NCBI GenBank assembly: GCA_024280575.1
Contig: JAJRPV010000018.1
Span: 1-64,000 of the forward strand
DNA from: Campylobacterales bacterium
Lineage (GTDB): Bacteria; Campylobacterota; Campylobacteria; Campylobacterales; Sulfurospirillaceae
Reading direction: 5' to 3'
Length of the DNA: 64,000 nt
This document shows positions 1-8,050 of the stretch, piece by piece. Position numbers and translations under genes: made by a program. Within the stretch, counting starts at the first letter, position 1; every line of letters starts with the position of its first letter. The notes below the pieces were generated by a model. The model had not been told where the DNA came from, did not search any database, and saw nothing but the letters and a program-made list of their open reading frames with translations.

Positions 1-383
1 ACTTTATGAGGAAAGCTTACATGTAGAGCTTTTGGTTTGATGATATCGTGTATAAATTCTATCAACTCATAACTGTTTTTTCTGATGTGTTCAAATCCGT
101 CCATACCATCTAAAAACTGTGCATAGTTATACCTAACCATACTGATACAACTGCCACTAGGTGCCACTATATAGTCATATTTTTTAAATATGTTTAAAAA
201 TCTTTTTGCCAAGATAGCAGTTTCATGAGCACAGCCGGTATTTGCCTGGGCTTGTCCGCAACAAGTCTGCTCCATTGGGTAATCCACATCTAATCCAAAA
301 CTCTCCAAAATTTTAAGAGTGTCCATAGAAGCTTCAGGATAAAGTTCATTCATGAAGCAAGGTATAAAAAGACCGATTTTCAT
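1..383 (-). CDS. LutA/YkgE-like (Fe-S)-binding CCG-domain protein, 3' end outside window
   Basis: The frame reads leftward from an ATG preceded by a strong Shine-Dalgarno (AAAGGAG, 7 nt away) and runs off the window, so about 127 N-terminal residues are visible. It shows the cysteine-rich CCG module typical of LutA/YkgE, GlpC and HdrB-like proteins: Cys9 in FIPCF, the TCCGQ motif at residues 40-44, Cys51, and a GSC motif near residue 77. Members of this family bind iron-sulfur clusters in lactate or glycolate oxidation complexes or heterodisulfide reductase-like units. In LutABC, LutA is part of an L-lactate dehydrogenase. The partner genes (LutB/LutC) would lie beyond position 1 and cannot be seen. 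The family call is fairly safe; the lactate role is inference only. Confidence 0.8.
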   Translation of the reverse strand, partial: MKIGLFIPCFMNELYPEASMDTLKILESFGLDVDYPMEQTCCGQAQANTGCAHETAILAKRFLNIFKKYDYIVAPSGSCISMVRYNYAQFLDGMDGFEHIRKNSYELIEFIHDIIKPKALHVSFPHK

Positions 384-398
384 TTTATTTCTCCTTTA

Positions 399-420
399 AG
401 AGGGGCAAAGCTCCTCTTGA
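399..420. repeat. Short hairpin of GGGGCAAAGCTCC type
   Basis: AAGAGGGGC and GCTCCTCTT flank an AAA loop, with one G-U type mismatch. It lies just upstream of the LutA-like gene. The core (GGGGC, three-base A/T loop, GCTCC) recurs on the opposite strand in the tandem repeats between grpE and dnaK, so this may be a scattered small palindrome family. There is no T-run, so a terminator is not favoured. Confidence 0.45.
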
Positions 421-480
421 ATTCCCCTTGACTTTTGCTACGCCCTTGGCGAGAGTGTTTTTATCTAAACTCTTGTGCTT

Positions 481-542
481 AAGGGGTCAGGGTTTGACTT
501 TGCACTTTTAGGCAAAAGTGCAAAGTCAAACCCTGACCCCTT
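481..542. repeat. Perfect palindrome, two 29-bp arms with 4-nt loop
   Basis: Bases 481-509 and 514-542 are perfect reverse complements around the loop AGGC. The arms begin AAGGGGTCAGGG and end near the loop as GCACTTTT. Both flanking genes point left and no gene points right into it, although the right-hand side does continue as TTTTTGTTTTTG. The length and perfection exceed an ordinary terminator. The GGGGTCAGG...CCTGACCCC form recalls palindromes associated with REP-associated (Y1) tyrosine transposases, which is recollection and not a search. No transposase is in the window. Confidence 0.75.
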
Positions 543-608
543 TTTGTTTTTGATGGCAAGAGCACCATTGACAATTCTAACTTTTATGTATAATATTCAT
601 ATGACAAT

Positions 609-701
609 TTAGCCAAAGAGAGTTTGTAGTAATGCTTCTATGAGTAGCACCCCTATTGTTAAAGAGACTATTATAAATATAAATAATAGGTATTTTTTCA
701 T
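609..701 (-). CDS. Possible 30-aa single-span membrane peptide
   Basis: A short frame starts 4 nt after the stop codon of the LysE-type exporter and encodes 30 residues: MKKY, then a continuous hydrophobic stretch (LLFIFIIVSLTIGVLLI), then a short polar-to-apolar tail ending LFG. The last codons of the exporter supply a purine-rich GAAAGATGA just upstream, so translation could be coupled. This is the layout expected for a small membrane protein, but so short a frame in AT-rich DNA can arise by chance. No family is recognised. Confidence 0.35.
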   Translation of the reverse strand: MKKYLLFIFIIVSLTIGVLLIEALLQTLFG

Positions 702-705
702 ATTT

Positions 706-1332
706 TCATCTTTCGGTTAGAGCTAATTTTATAGCCAATAGTGCAAATACGCTTCCGGCGATTCTATTGAGTATAGTCTCACCATTTTTTGTTTTGTTAA
801 ACCACGAGCCAATCTTTGCTGCCAAAAGAGCGATAGAGCTGAAAACCACTAAAGCACATATTATAAATATAAAACCAAGTAGAAAAATTTGCAAAGAAAA
901 ATTTCCATTTTGCGGATTTGTAAATTGAGGCAAAAAGGCTAAAAAGAAAACTGACACTTTAGGATTTGTTATATTCATAAAAATCCCTCTTTTATACAAT
1001 TTTTTTAAACTTAACTCTTTTTTATCAGCTTTAAAGTGATGAGAAGTTGAGCTTTTAAATGACAAATAAGCCAGATAAAGAAGATAAGCAGCACCGATGT
1101 ATTTGAGTATATTAAAAGCCAGTTGTGAAGTTTGAAAAATAGCAGCAACGCCCAGTGCCACGGCAGTAGTATGCACTATAAGCCCCGTACATAACCCAAG
1201 AGTTACAAAAATACCGGGTTTCGCACCCTTGCTCATAGACTGTGTTAAAACAAAGATATTGTCAGGTCCAGGAGCCAAAGCCAACAAAGTAGAAGCGGTT
1301 ATAAACAGTAAGAGTGTGTCAATAGGAATCAA
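706..1332 (-). CDS. LysE/RhtB-family amino-acid exporter
   Basis: The 208-aa protein is almost entirely hydrophobic, with about six predicted membrane segments. It has the family signature near the N-terminus (LALAPGPDN, residues about 17-25) and the conserved segment ITNPKVSVFFLAFLPQF in the middle. Family members export amino acids such as lysine, arginine, homoserine or threonine across the inner membrane; the substrate cannot be read from sequence. Translation probably starts at TTG, with AAAAAGGA 5-6 nt upstream; there is no better ATG. It is divergent from the PIN toxin gene, with about 80 nt of shared upstream DNA, and may be followed by a 30-aa membrane peptide. Confidence 0.9.
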   Translation of the reverse strand: MIPIDTLLLFITASTLLALAPGPDNIFVLTQSMSKGAKPGIFVTLGLCTGLIVHTTAVALGVAAIFQTSQLAFNILKYIGAAYLLYLAYLSFKSSTSHHFKADKKELSLKKLYKRGIFMNITNPKVSVFFLAFLPQFTNPQNGNFSLQIFLLGFIFIICALVVFSSIALLAAKIGSWFNKTKNGETILNRIAGSVFALLAIKLALTER

Positions 1333-1380
1333 TGTTTTCCTTTTTGTGATAAAATATCAAGACATTATACAATAAAATTC

Positions 1381-1409
1381 TTTACAATTTTGTCAATATT
1401 GTATATAAT
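1381..1409 (+). promoter_or_regulatory. Sigma70-type promoter of the PIN toxin, likely leaderless transcript
   Basis: TTTACA at 1381-1386 is followed after 17 bp by TATAAT at 1404-1409. The start codon of the PIN gene is at 1416, only 6 nt after the -10 box, which is where transcription would start. No Shine-Dalgarno lies before that ATG. The mRNA would therefore be leaderless or nearly so. Confidence 0.6.
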
Positions 1410-1415
1410 ATCGCC

Positions 1416-1862
1416 ATGAAGATAATTATTGATACAAATATATTCTTATCATCCTTATTATCAAGCAAAGGTGCTTCTTACAAGCTTTTATGGTGGATAA
1501 TAGAGCAATATAAATATAAAGATAAAAAATATAATGTTATCTCAAATACTCTCCTGACGGAGCTAGAAGATGTATTGAGTAGAGATAAAAATATATCTAA
1601 TTATACAGATTTTAATAAAATGGATTTGGATAAGTTTATAAGTGCTATTTGTAAAATATCATTTCACCAGAAGATAAACTTTTTATGGAGACCGTTTTTA
1701 AAAGATATAAAAGATGATATGGTTTTGGAAGTAGCATTTAATGCAAAAGCAAAGTATATAATCACATATAATGACAAAGATTTTAGGGGAGTTGAAAAAA
1801 GTTTTAACATAAAAATTTTAACCCCGAAGGATTTTTTAAAAATAATAGGAGAGATAAAATGA
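1416..1862 (+). CDS. PIN-domain putative toxin RNase (COG1569-like)
   Basis: The 148-aa protein has PIN-fold hallmarks: an N-terminal strand with DTN (Asp6, Asn8), an acidic ELEDVL near residue 50, KDDMVLE near residue 103 and a C-terminal TYNDKDF. These provide the acidic metal-binding residues of PIN ribonucleases, which act as VapC-like toxins cleaving RNA. The length fits the putative-toxin PIN group often followed by a small DNA-binding antitoxin. Here the next gene overlaps by 4 nt (ATGA) and is such a protein, so the order is toxin first. The promoter sits right at the start codon and no ribosome binding site is visible. Confidence 0.8.
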   Translation: MKIIIDTNIFLSSLLSSKGASYKLLWWIIEQYKYKDKKYNVISNTLLTELEDVLSRDKNISNYTDFNKMDLDKFISAICKISFHQKINFLWRPFLKDIKDDMVLEVAFNAKAKYIITYNDKDFRGVEKSFNIKILTPKDFLKIIGEIK

Positions 1863-2085
1863 ATTTTGCACTAAGAATTCCTGATTACTATAAGAAAGAT
1901 ATCGAATACCTAAAAGGAAATGTTTCTATCAATCAATTTATCATAAATGCAGTTGCTGAGAAAATTTCATCACTAAAAACAGCTGGATATATGGAAAAAA
2001 AGCAAAAAATGGATCTATTGAAGAGGTGATGGATATATTAAATAGAGTGCCAAATAGAGACCCAAAAGAGGAAGATAAAATATGA
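1859..2085 (+). pseudogene. Ribbon-helix-helix antitoxin, frameshifted at an A7 run
   Basis: The frame opened by ATG encodes FALRIPDYYKKDIEYL then SINQFIINAVAEKIS, typical of Arc/MetJ-type antitoxins: a beta strand followed by two helices that bind operator DNA and neutralise the partner toxin. It stops after 56 residues. Moving to the -1 frame at the A run 1995-2001 gives a natural continuation (AKNGSIEEVMDIL...) that ends exactly at the ATGA overlap with mqnC, for 75 residues in total. The site is an in-phase A AAA AAG heptamer, a known -1 slippery sequence. Either one A is missing (real mutation or sequencing error) or the longer form is made by frameshifting. The DNA-binding part lies upstream of the site and is intact. 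Confidence 0.7.
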
Positions 2086-3125
2086 GAATGAGTAATGCCG
2101 AAGCACTTGATTTGATAAAAAATGCAGATTTAAATGAGCTTGGACGATTGGCTACACAGAGAAAAAGAGAATTACATCCCAAAAAAATCACCTCGTTTAT
2201 AGTAGATAGAAATATAAACTATACAAATGTTTGTTGGGTAGATTGCAAGTTTTGTGCTTTTTATCGCCATGCAAATGCAGAAGATGCGTATGTTTTGAGT
2301 TTTGAAGAGATAGGTAAAAAAATCGAAGAGCTTTTGGAGATAGGCGGAACGCAAATACTTTTCCAAGGAGGCGTTCATCCAAAACTTAAGATTGAGTGGT
2401 ATGAAGATTTGGTGGAGTGGATAAGTACAAATTATCCGACTATCACAATCCATGGTTTTTCGGCTATTGAGATTGATTATATCGCTAAAATATCCAAGAT
2501 TTCATATAAAGAAGTACTAGAGAGGCTACATGTAAAGGGTCTTTTTTCAATTCCCGGAGCTGGAGCTGAGATACTAAGCGATAAAGTACGAGATATAATA
2601 GCTCCGAAAAAACTAGACACCAAAGATTGGATAGAAGTTCACAGACAAGCTCATAAAGCTGGTATAAAATCGACTGCAACTATGATGTTTGGTACAGTTG
2701 AGAGAGATGAGGACATAGTGGAACATTGGGAACATATAAGAAATCTCCAAGATGAAACAGGAGGTTTTAGAGCTTATATCATGTGGAGTTTTCAATCTGC
2801 CAACACGAGATTAAAACAAGAATTTCCGGACTTGAAGAAGCAATCTTCAAATAGATACTTAAGACTTTTGGCAGTTAGTCGTCTTTATCTTGATAATTTC
2901 AAAAATATCCAAAGCTCATGGGTAACGCAGGGAAGTTATATAGGTCAGTTGGCGCTTCTTTTTGGTGCAAATGACTTGGGAAGTACGATGATGGAAGAAA
3001 ATGTTGTCTCAGCTGCCGGAGTACAAAACAAAATGAATCAAGAAGAGATGATACAGTTGATAAAAGATGTAGGCGAATATCCGGTGAAAAGAGATACCGC
3101 TTACAATATATTAGAGAGGTTTTAA
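2082..3125 (+). CDS. mqnC: Cyclic dehypoxanthinyl futalosine synthase (radical SAM)
   Basis: The 347-aa protein carries the radical SAM cluster motif at Cys51, Cys55 and Cys58 (CWVDCKFC), a FQGGVHP segment typical of the futalosine enzymes, and the C-terminal signature GANDLGSTMMEENVVSAAG. MqnC cyclises dehypoxanthine futalosine in the futalosine route to menaquinone, the route used by Campylobacterota. Its N-terminus overlaps the end of the antitoxin frame by 4 nt. A second in-frame ATG follows at 2088, so the start is uncertain by two codons. No other mqn gene is in the window. Downstream the M16-like gene starts 3 nt after the stop codon. Confidence 0.95.
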   Translation: MRMSNAEALDLIKNADLNELGRLATQRKRELHPKKITSFIVDRNINYTNVCWVDCKFCAFYRHANAEDAYVLSFEEIGKKIEELLEIGGTQILFQGGVHPKLKIEWYEDLVEWISTNYPTITIHGFSAIEIDYIAKISKISYKEVLERLHVKGLFSIPGAGAEILSDKVRDIIAPKKLDTKDWIEVHRQAHKAGIKSTATMMFGTVERDEDIVEHWEHIRNLQDETGGFRAYIMWSFQSANTRLKQEFPDLKKQSSNRYLRLLAVSRLYLDNFKNIQSSWVTQGSYIGQLALLFGANDLGSTMMEENVVSAAGVQNKMNQEEMIQLIKDVGEYPVKRDTAYNILERF

Positions 3126-3128
3126 GAT

Positions 3129-4415
3129 ATGTTAAAGTGTGCGTTAGTAATTTTTTTATTTTTAGAGGGAGTTTTGATGAGTCAAAGTTTGAGTAGTGTT
3201 GAGATTAATGGTGTAAAAGTACCGGTAATTTTTGAAAAAGATACACATTTGCCTATAGCGTCTTTGCAATTAGTAGTTCAAAAAAGTGGAAGTATAGAAG
3301 ATGATGGCAAACCTGGACTTGCAAAATTTACAGCAAGTATGTTAAATGAAGGAAGCAAAAAACTAGGGTCTATAGGCTTTTCAAGCAAACTTGATGACAG
3401 GGCAATAAATCTTAGTGTAAGCACAGGGACCGAGACTTTTGTATATGAGCTCTCTTGCTTAAAAGAGCAGTTTCCTTTTGGTTTATCTATGTTGAAACAA
3501 CTCCTTTATGATCCAAATTTTACACAAAAGAGTTTTGAAAAAGTACAAAGCCAAACTTTAGGAAGCTTGTCGAGTAGGCAAAATGATTTTGATTATATAG
3601 CAAATATTAATCTTAAAAAGTTGATATATAAAGATACCCCGTTTGAGCATCCTTTTTCCGGAGATGAGCAGAGTATAAAAAATCTTAAACTTGATGATGT
3701 TGAAAATTTTTACAAAAGTCATTTGGATCTTAGTAATCTTATCATCCTAGTAGGTGGGGACATAAAAGAAGATGAATTTAAAAAGATGATGATACCTATC
3801 TTAAAAGAGATGAAAGTTGGCAAAAAAAGGGAGTTAAAACATTTTAATGCAAATGCAGATGAAAAAGAAAAAATAATTAAGAAAGAGACTGAGCAGGCTT
3901 ATATATATTTTGGTGCACCATTTTTTATGAAAAGTGGAGATAAAGATATATATAAATCAAAAGTTGCCAGTTTTATACTAGGAGCCAGTGGCTTTGGAAG
4001 CAGATTGATGGAAGAGGTGAGGGTAAAAAAAGGGTTGGCATACTCCGTGTATTCGCGAAATAATGTTAATAAATCTTACAGCTCGTTTACGGGTTATCTT
4101 CAAACAAAAACAGGCAATCTTGATGAGGCTAAAAAATTGGTAACAAAAGTTATAGATGATTTTGTAAAAAATGGTGCAACTGCCGATGAGTTGGAACAGG
4201 CAAAGAAGTTTTTATTAGGAAGTGAGCCACTTAGAAACGAGACGCTTTCTCAAAGGTTAGGTCAGGCATTTCTTGAGTATTACAATGGATACAAACTTGG
4301 ACACTCTAAAATAGTTTTAAAGCAGATAGAGGATTTGAGTTTAAAAGATTTGAATAATTTTATCAAAAAACATAATGAAATCACAAAATTAAGCTTTTCA
4401 ATAGTGACAAAGTGA
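3129..4415 (+). CDS. M16 (insulinase-like) family protein lacking zinc ligands
   Basis: The 428-aa protein has the two-domain M16 architecture, with a hydrophobic N-terminus suggestive of a signal peptide (ALVIFLFLEG). Where active members have HxxEH (as in GLAHFLEHM) it has GLAKFTASML, so no zinc site is visible. The C-terminal half keeps a region like the R/Y pair of non-catalytic subunits (EEVRVKKGLAYSVYS). In bacteria, such proteins pair with an active M16 subunit or act as peptide-binding partners; no active partner is adjacent. An internal ATG at 3177 has a good Shine-Dalgarno (GAGGGAG), so a leaderless 412-aa form is an alternative. The gene overlaps recG by 4 nt. Confidence 0.8.
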   Translation: MLKCALVIFLFLEGVLMSQSLSSVEINGVKVPVIFEKDTHLPIASLQLVVQKSGSIEDDGKPGLAKFTASMLNEGSKKLGSIGFSSKLDDRAINLSVSTGTETFVYELSCLKEQFPFGLSMLKQLLYDPNFTQKSFEKVQSQTLGSLSSRQNDFDYIANINLKKLIYKDTPFEHPFSGDEQSIKNLKLDDVENFYKSHLDLSNLIILVGGDIKEDEFKKMMIPILKEMKVGKKRELKHFNANADEKEKIIKKETEQAYIYFGAPFFMKSGDKDIYKSKVASFILGASGFGSRLMEEVRVKKGLAYSVYSRNNVNKSYSSFTGYLQTKTGNLDEAKKLVTKVIDDFVKNGATADELEQAKKFLLGSEPLRNETLSQRLGQAFLEYYNGYKLGHSKIVLKQIEDLSLKDLNNFIKKHNEITKLSFSIVTK

Positions 4416-6217
4416 ATAGTGATACAAAATATTTTAAAAAATTAGGGATTGGCAGTTTTACTGAGCTCGCTCTTCTGATCCCTAAATCTTACGAGAATAA
4501 CTTCATATCAAAAACCCCGCAACTAAATCAGGAAAACTCTATAGAAGTTAAAGTTTTATCAACTCACAGAAGCCCAAAGGCTCTTAGTATCAAATTTTTT
4601 TCCACGAGTTGGAATGAGAAAATAGATGCGGTGGTTTTTAGACCAAGCGCATATCATTCAAAGGTCTTTAAAGCAGAAGAGACTCTACATGTAAAGGGAA
4701 AAATTCTTTGGAATAATGGTTATATCCAGATGCAACAACCAAAAGTTCTCAAAGAGATAAACACTATAAAAACAAAGTACAAAACAGCTTTGCCAAATGC
4801 TATCGTTCAAAAGTTAGTGAAAAAGTATCTAAATGTGCATAACCTTGAAAAAGAGGGGTTAGACAGTGGAAGTATAGAAAATCTGCTTTTACTTCATTTC
4901 CCGACTTTGCACTTTGTGATTGATTTTTTTCAAAATGGATACAGTAAAGATATTATAAAAACTCTTAAATTTGTTGAAATTTATGCCTATCTAAAATCCC
5001 TGAGCAAAAAAAGTATAAAATACAAGGCAAAAAATAGACTAGATTCAAATATCAAAGATTTTATCAAAAATTTGCCATTTAAGCTGACGGGCGACCAAGC
5101 AAAATGTATAGAAGAGATAAAGCATGATTTTAGATCAGACTTTGCTGCTAAACGGCTTATAATGGGAGATGTTGGGTGCGGAAAAACGATGGTCATATTG
5201 GCTTCTGTCGTGATGGCATATCCAAAACGAGCAGTTTTGATGGTCCCCACTACTGTTTTAGCAAACCAGATATATGAAGAGACTAAGAGATTTTTACCTC
5301 TACATGTAGAGACCACGTTGGTGGTTCAAAAGAGTAAAAAAGATGAAGATTTGACAAAGTTTGATTTTATAATCGGGACTCATGCTTTGCTTTTTAGAGA
5401 GTTGCCGCAGTTTGATTTAGTTATGGTTGATGAGCAACACAGATTTGGCACAGCTCAGCGGGCATTGATAGCAAACTTGGCAAAAGATAGAGATAAAAGG
5501 GCACATTTTTTACAGTTTTCCGCCACTCCTATTCCAAGAACTCTTAGTATGATGCACTCTTCTTTGGTTGATTTTTCATATATAAAAGAGTTGCCTTTTA
5601 AAAAAGATATTGATACGAAAATCATAAGAAAAACTGAATTTGCCAAACTTTTGGAACATATAAAAAATGAAATCAAGCAAAATCATCAAACAATCATAGT
5701 CTATCCTTTGGTAGAAGAGAGTGAAATGATTGACTATCAATCCATAGAAGAGGGCAGAGGATTTTGGGAGAAAAATTTTAAAAATGTATATGTTACTTTT
5801 GGAAAAGATAAAAATAAAGAAGAAATATTAAAAGAATTTGCCAAAAATGGCGATATACTTGTATCAACAACTGTTATAGAAGTTGGAATTTCACTTCCAT
5901 CGCTCTCAACCATAGTTCTTGTGGCACCTGAGAGATTGGGACTTGCAAGTTTACATCAACTTCGAGGCAGGGTAAGCAGAAACGGGCTCAAGGGTTATTG
6001 TTATCTTTACACAAATCTACAAAACAGTAAAAGGCTGGAAGATTTTTGTAAGACTGAGAGTGGTTTTGATATCGCCGAGCTGGACTTAAAGTACAGAGAA
6101 GGCGGTGATATGCTAAAGGGCGTATTTCAAAGTGGAAAAAGCTTTGAGTGGTTTGATATGAGCGAAGATGAGCATATTTTAAAAAAAGCTAAAGATAAAT
6201 TAGAAGAAAGAGGATAA
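4412..6217 (+). CDS. recG: ATP-dependent DNA helicase RecG
   Basis: The 601-aa protein has an N-terminal OB/wedge region (about residues 20-150), Walker A GDVGCGKT near residue 252, the DEQHR box near 340, SATPIPRT (motif III) and the RecG-type C-terminal motif LRGRVSRNG with YREGGD in the TRG region. RecG remodels stalled forks and Holliday junctions. It is shorter than the about 690-aa enteric enzyme, as is usual in Campylobacterota, chiefly at the N-terminus. It starts with GTG overlapping the previous stop codon (GTGA). The PAS gene follows 3 nt after the stop, so transcription is probably shared. Confidence 0.95.
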   Translation: MNSDTKYFKKLGIGSFTELALLIPKSYENNFISKTPQLNQENSIEVKVLSTHRSPKALSIKFFSTSWNEKIDAVVFRPSAYHSKVFKAEETLHVKGKILWNNGYIQMQQPKVLKEINTIKTKYKTALPNAIVQKLVKKYLNVHNLEKEGLDSGSIENLLLLHFPTLHFVIDFFQNGYSKDIIKTLKFVEIYAYLKSLSKKSIKYKAKNRLDSNIKDFIKNLPFKLTGDQAKCIEEIKHDFRSDFAAKRLIMGDVGCGKTMVILASVVMAYPKRAVLMVPTTVLANQIYEETKRFLPLHVETTLVVQKSKKDEDLTKFDFIIGTHALLFRELPQFDLVMVDEQHRFGTAQRALIANLAKDRDKRAHFLQFSATPIPRTLSMMHSSLVDFSYIKELPFKKDIDTKIIRKTEFAKLLEHIKNEIKQNHQTIIVYPLVEESEMIDYQSIEEGRGFWEKNFKNVYVTFGKDKNKEEILKEFAKNGDILVSTTVIEVGISLPSLSTIVLVAPERLGLASLHQLRGRVSRNGLKGYCYLYTNLQNSKRLEDFCKTESGFDIAELDLKYREGGDMLKGVFQSGKSFEWFDMSEDEHILKKAKDKLEERG

Positions 6218-6220
6218 AAA

Positions 6221-6736
6221 ATGGCAAGACCGACACCAAACTCCAATCGATATGATTTGAAACCGAATGATTTTATAGTTTCAAAAACTGACTTAAAAGG
6301 CAAGATTACATACTGTAATCAAATCTTTATGCAACTTGCAAAATACAGTGAAGAAGAGCTTATCGGTGCTCCGCATAATATCGTAAGGCATCCGGATATG
6401 CCACGAATTGTGTTCAAGCTTTTGTGGGATAGAGTTCAAAATAAAGAGGAAATTTTTGCTTATGTAAAAAATCTTTCAAAAGATGGTGGGTATTATTGGG
6501 TTTATGCAAATGTTACTCCGTCGCTTGATACAAACGGAAGTATAATAGGTTACTATTCCGTAAGAAGAAAACCAAGCGAAGATGGCATAAGAGTTTGTGG
6601 TGATTTATATGCCAAACTTTTGAACGAAGAGAGAAGAGGTGGCATGGATGCTTCTGGAAGATTTTTAAATAATTTATTAGAAGAAAATGGAGTAAGTTAC
6701 GATGAATTTATAGCTTCACTTCAGGAGGAGTTTTGA
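6221..6736 (+). CDS. PAS-domain energy/redox sensor (CetB/Aer-like)
   Basis: The 171-aa protein is essentially one PAS domain. It opens with [19 protein letters not shown] and contains the aerotaxis-type segment IVRHPDMP (about residues 54-61), followed by [11 protein letters not shown] domains of the Aer/CetB type hold FAD and report redox state to a partner chemoreceptor; here the partner would be the soluble MCP encoded next. The two genes overlap by 1 nt (TGATG). A good Shine-Dalgarno (AGAGGAT) precedes the ATG. There is no membrane segment, which fits a cytoplasmic input subunit. FAD binding is inferred from family resemblance. Confidence 0.85.
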   Translation: MARPTPNSNRYDLKPNDFIVSKTDLKGKITYCNQIFMQLAKYSEEELIGAPHNIVRHPDMPRIVFKLLWDRVQNKEEIFAYVKNLSKDGGYYWVYANVTPSLDTNGSIIGYYSVRRKPSEDGIRVCGDLYAKLLNEERRGGMDASGRFLNNLLEENGVSYDEFIASLQEEF

Positions 6737-8022
6737 TGTTTGGTCTAAAAAAGAAAAAATCAGATTTGGCACAAAGGATAAATAGAGTTGTAAGTAAAGC
6801 TGCAAATGGTGATTTGGAAGATAGAATAATACATATAGATATGCAAGATCCTCTTGCTCAAACAGCATGGGGAATCAATGATTTGCTTGATCAGCTTGAA
6901 GCATATATGAGAGATGCCAATGCGTCTGTCGAGTTTGCCGGCAAAGGTGAAAGCCACAGGAAAATGTATCCGGCAGGTTTAAAGGGACTTTTTAATATAT
7001 CTAGTAAAAATATATCCAAAGGTGTCGAGGGAATATTGGTGGCAGGCAAAGAGAAGTTGAGATCACGGATGAGTGTGGGATTTGGGCAGTTAAATGGAGG
7101 AATAGCAAACTCATTTAAAATTTTACAATCAGATATGACTGAAGTTATAAAAATAATTACTGATATAAGCAAAATGTCTGAAGAAACTGCTGAGAAATCT
7201 AACGAAAGTTTACAAGCAACAGAAGAAATTTCTAATAAATTAAATATGTTGGTAGAATTGATTGTAAATATATCTGAAGCTATAAATTCACTTAGTGAAA
7301 GAACTGATGAGATAAGCTCAGTTGTGAATTTAATCAAAGATATAGCTGATCAGACAAATCTTTTGGCTTTAAATGCTGCTATAGAAGCTGCAAGAGCAGG
7401 GGAGCATGGAAGAGGTTTTGCCGTTGTTGCCGATGAAGTGCGAAAATTGGCTGAGCGAACAGGAAAAGCAACTTCGGAGATAGCAATAACCATACAAACA
7501 CTTCAGCAAGAAACCGGTGATATCCAAAATAATGCGCAAGAGATAAATGAAATAGCAGTAAACTCAAATCAGGCGATAGAGGGTTTTAAGGACTCTTTGC
7601 ATGCCTTCAATGAAAATGCCAATATGACTTCTAAAGCTTCAAAATATACAGAAGATAAAAGTTTTGCTACTTTGATAAAAATTGATCATATTATATATAA
7701 AACAAATGCTTACTCATCAGTTTTAAGTGAAAAGGTAAATGAAGCAAGCAGGGTTGACTCAAATAATTGCAGATTTGGTAAGTGGTATAGTGAAAAAGGT
7801 AAAGAGTTATTTGGGTACACCAATGCGTATAGGGATATAAAAGAGCCTCATAGTATGGTTCATGATACAGTTATTGAAAATATACAAGAATTAGATAAAA
7901 ATGGATTGGTTAAAGCAAATGCAAAATTTTATCTTGATAATTTTAGAAAAATGGAGGAAGCAAGTAATAAAGTATTTGAATATTTGGATAAAATGGTTGA
8001 AGAAAAGAGCAGAAAGGCTTAA
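6736..8022 (+). CDS. Cytoplasmic methyl-accepting chemotaxis protein with C-terminal CZB domain
   Basis: I chose ATG 6736, with AGGAGGAG 5 nt upstream, over an in-frame TTG one codon earlier; this gives 428 aa. No membrane segment is present. After a HAMP-like N-terminal region comes the conserved signalling hairpin ([20 protein letters not shown], about residues 208-227), which contacts CheA/CheW. The C-terminus holds a chemoreceptor zinc-binding domain: IDH near 317, NNCRFGKWY near 344, and H..VHD near 376. CZB domains bind zinc and tune chemotaxis or diguanylate cyclases. With the overlapping PAS gene it resembles the split CetA/CetB energy-taxis system, except that CetA is membrane-bound and lacks CZB. 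Confidence 0.88.
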   Translation: MFGLKKKKSDLAQRINRVVSKAANGDLEDRIIHIDMQDPLAQTAWGINDLLDQLEAYMRDANASVEFAGKGESHRKMYPAGLKGLFNISSKNISKGVEGILVAGKEKLRSRMSVGFGQLNGGIANSFKILQSDMTEVIKIITDISKMSEETAEKSNESLQATEEISNKLNMLVELIVNISEAINSLSERTDEISSVVNLIKDIADQTNLLALNAAIEAARAGEHGRGFAVVADEVRKLAERTGKATSEIAITIQTLQQETGDIQNNAQEINEIAVNSNQAIEGFKDSLHAFNENANMTSKASKYTEDKSFATLIKIDHIIYKTNAYSSVLSEKVNEASRVDSNNCRFGKWYSEKGKELFGYTNAYRDIKEPHSMVHDTVIENIQELDKNGLVKANAKFYLDNFRKMEEASNKVFEYLDKMVEEKSRKA

Positions 8023-8034
8023 AACCTTTCTGCT
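8008..8034 (-). terminator. Hairpin between convergent MCP and HPF genes
   Basis: AGCAGAAAGG and CCTTTCTGCT form a perfect 10-bp stem with a 7-nt loop that contains the MCP stop codon. On the minus strand it is followed by CTTTTCTTC, so it best serves the hpf transcript arriving from the right. On the plus strand no T-run follows, but the hairpin could still protect the MCP mRNA end. Confidence 0.65.
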
Positions 8035-8050
8035 TGAGGAAGTATCGATT

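Noticed and set aside
481-542. Palindrome as an ordinary terminator
   Set aside because: A T-run follows only on the plus strand, and no gene points into it from the left; stem length and perfection are also unusual.
3129-3176. Lipoprotein signal in the M16-like protein
   Set aside because: Hydrophobic N-terminus is present but no lipobox cysteine follows it.
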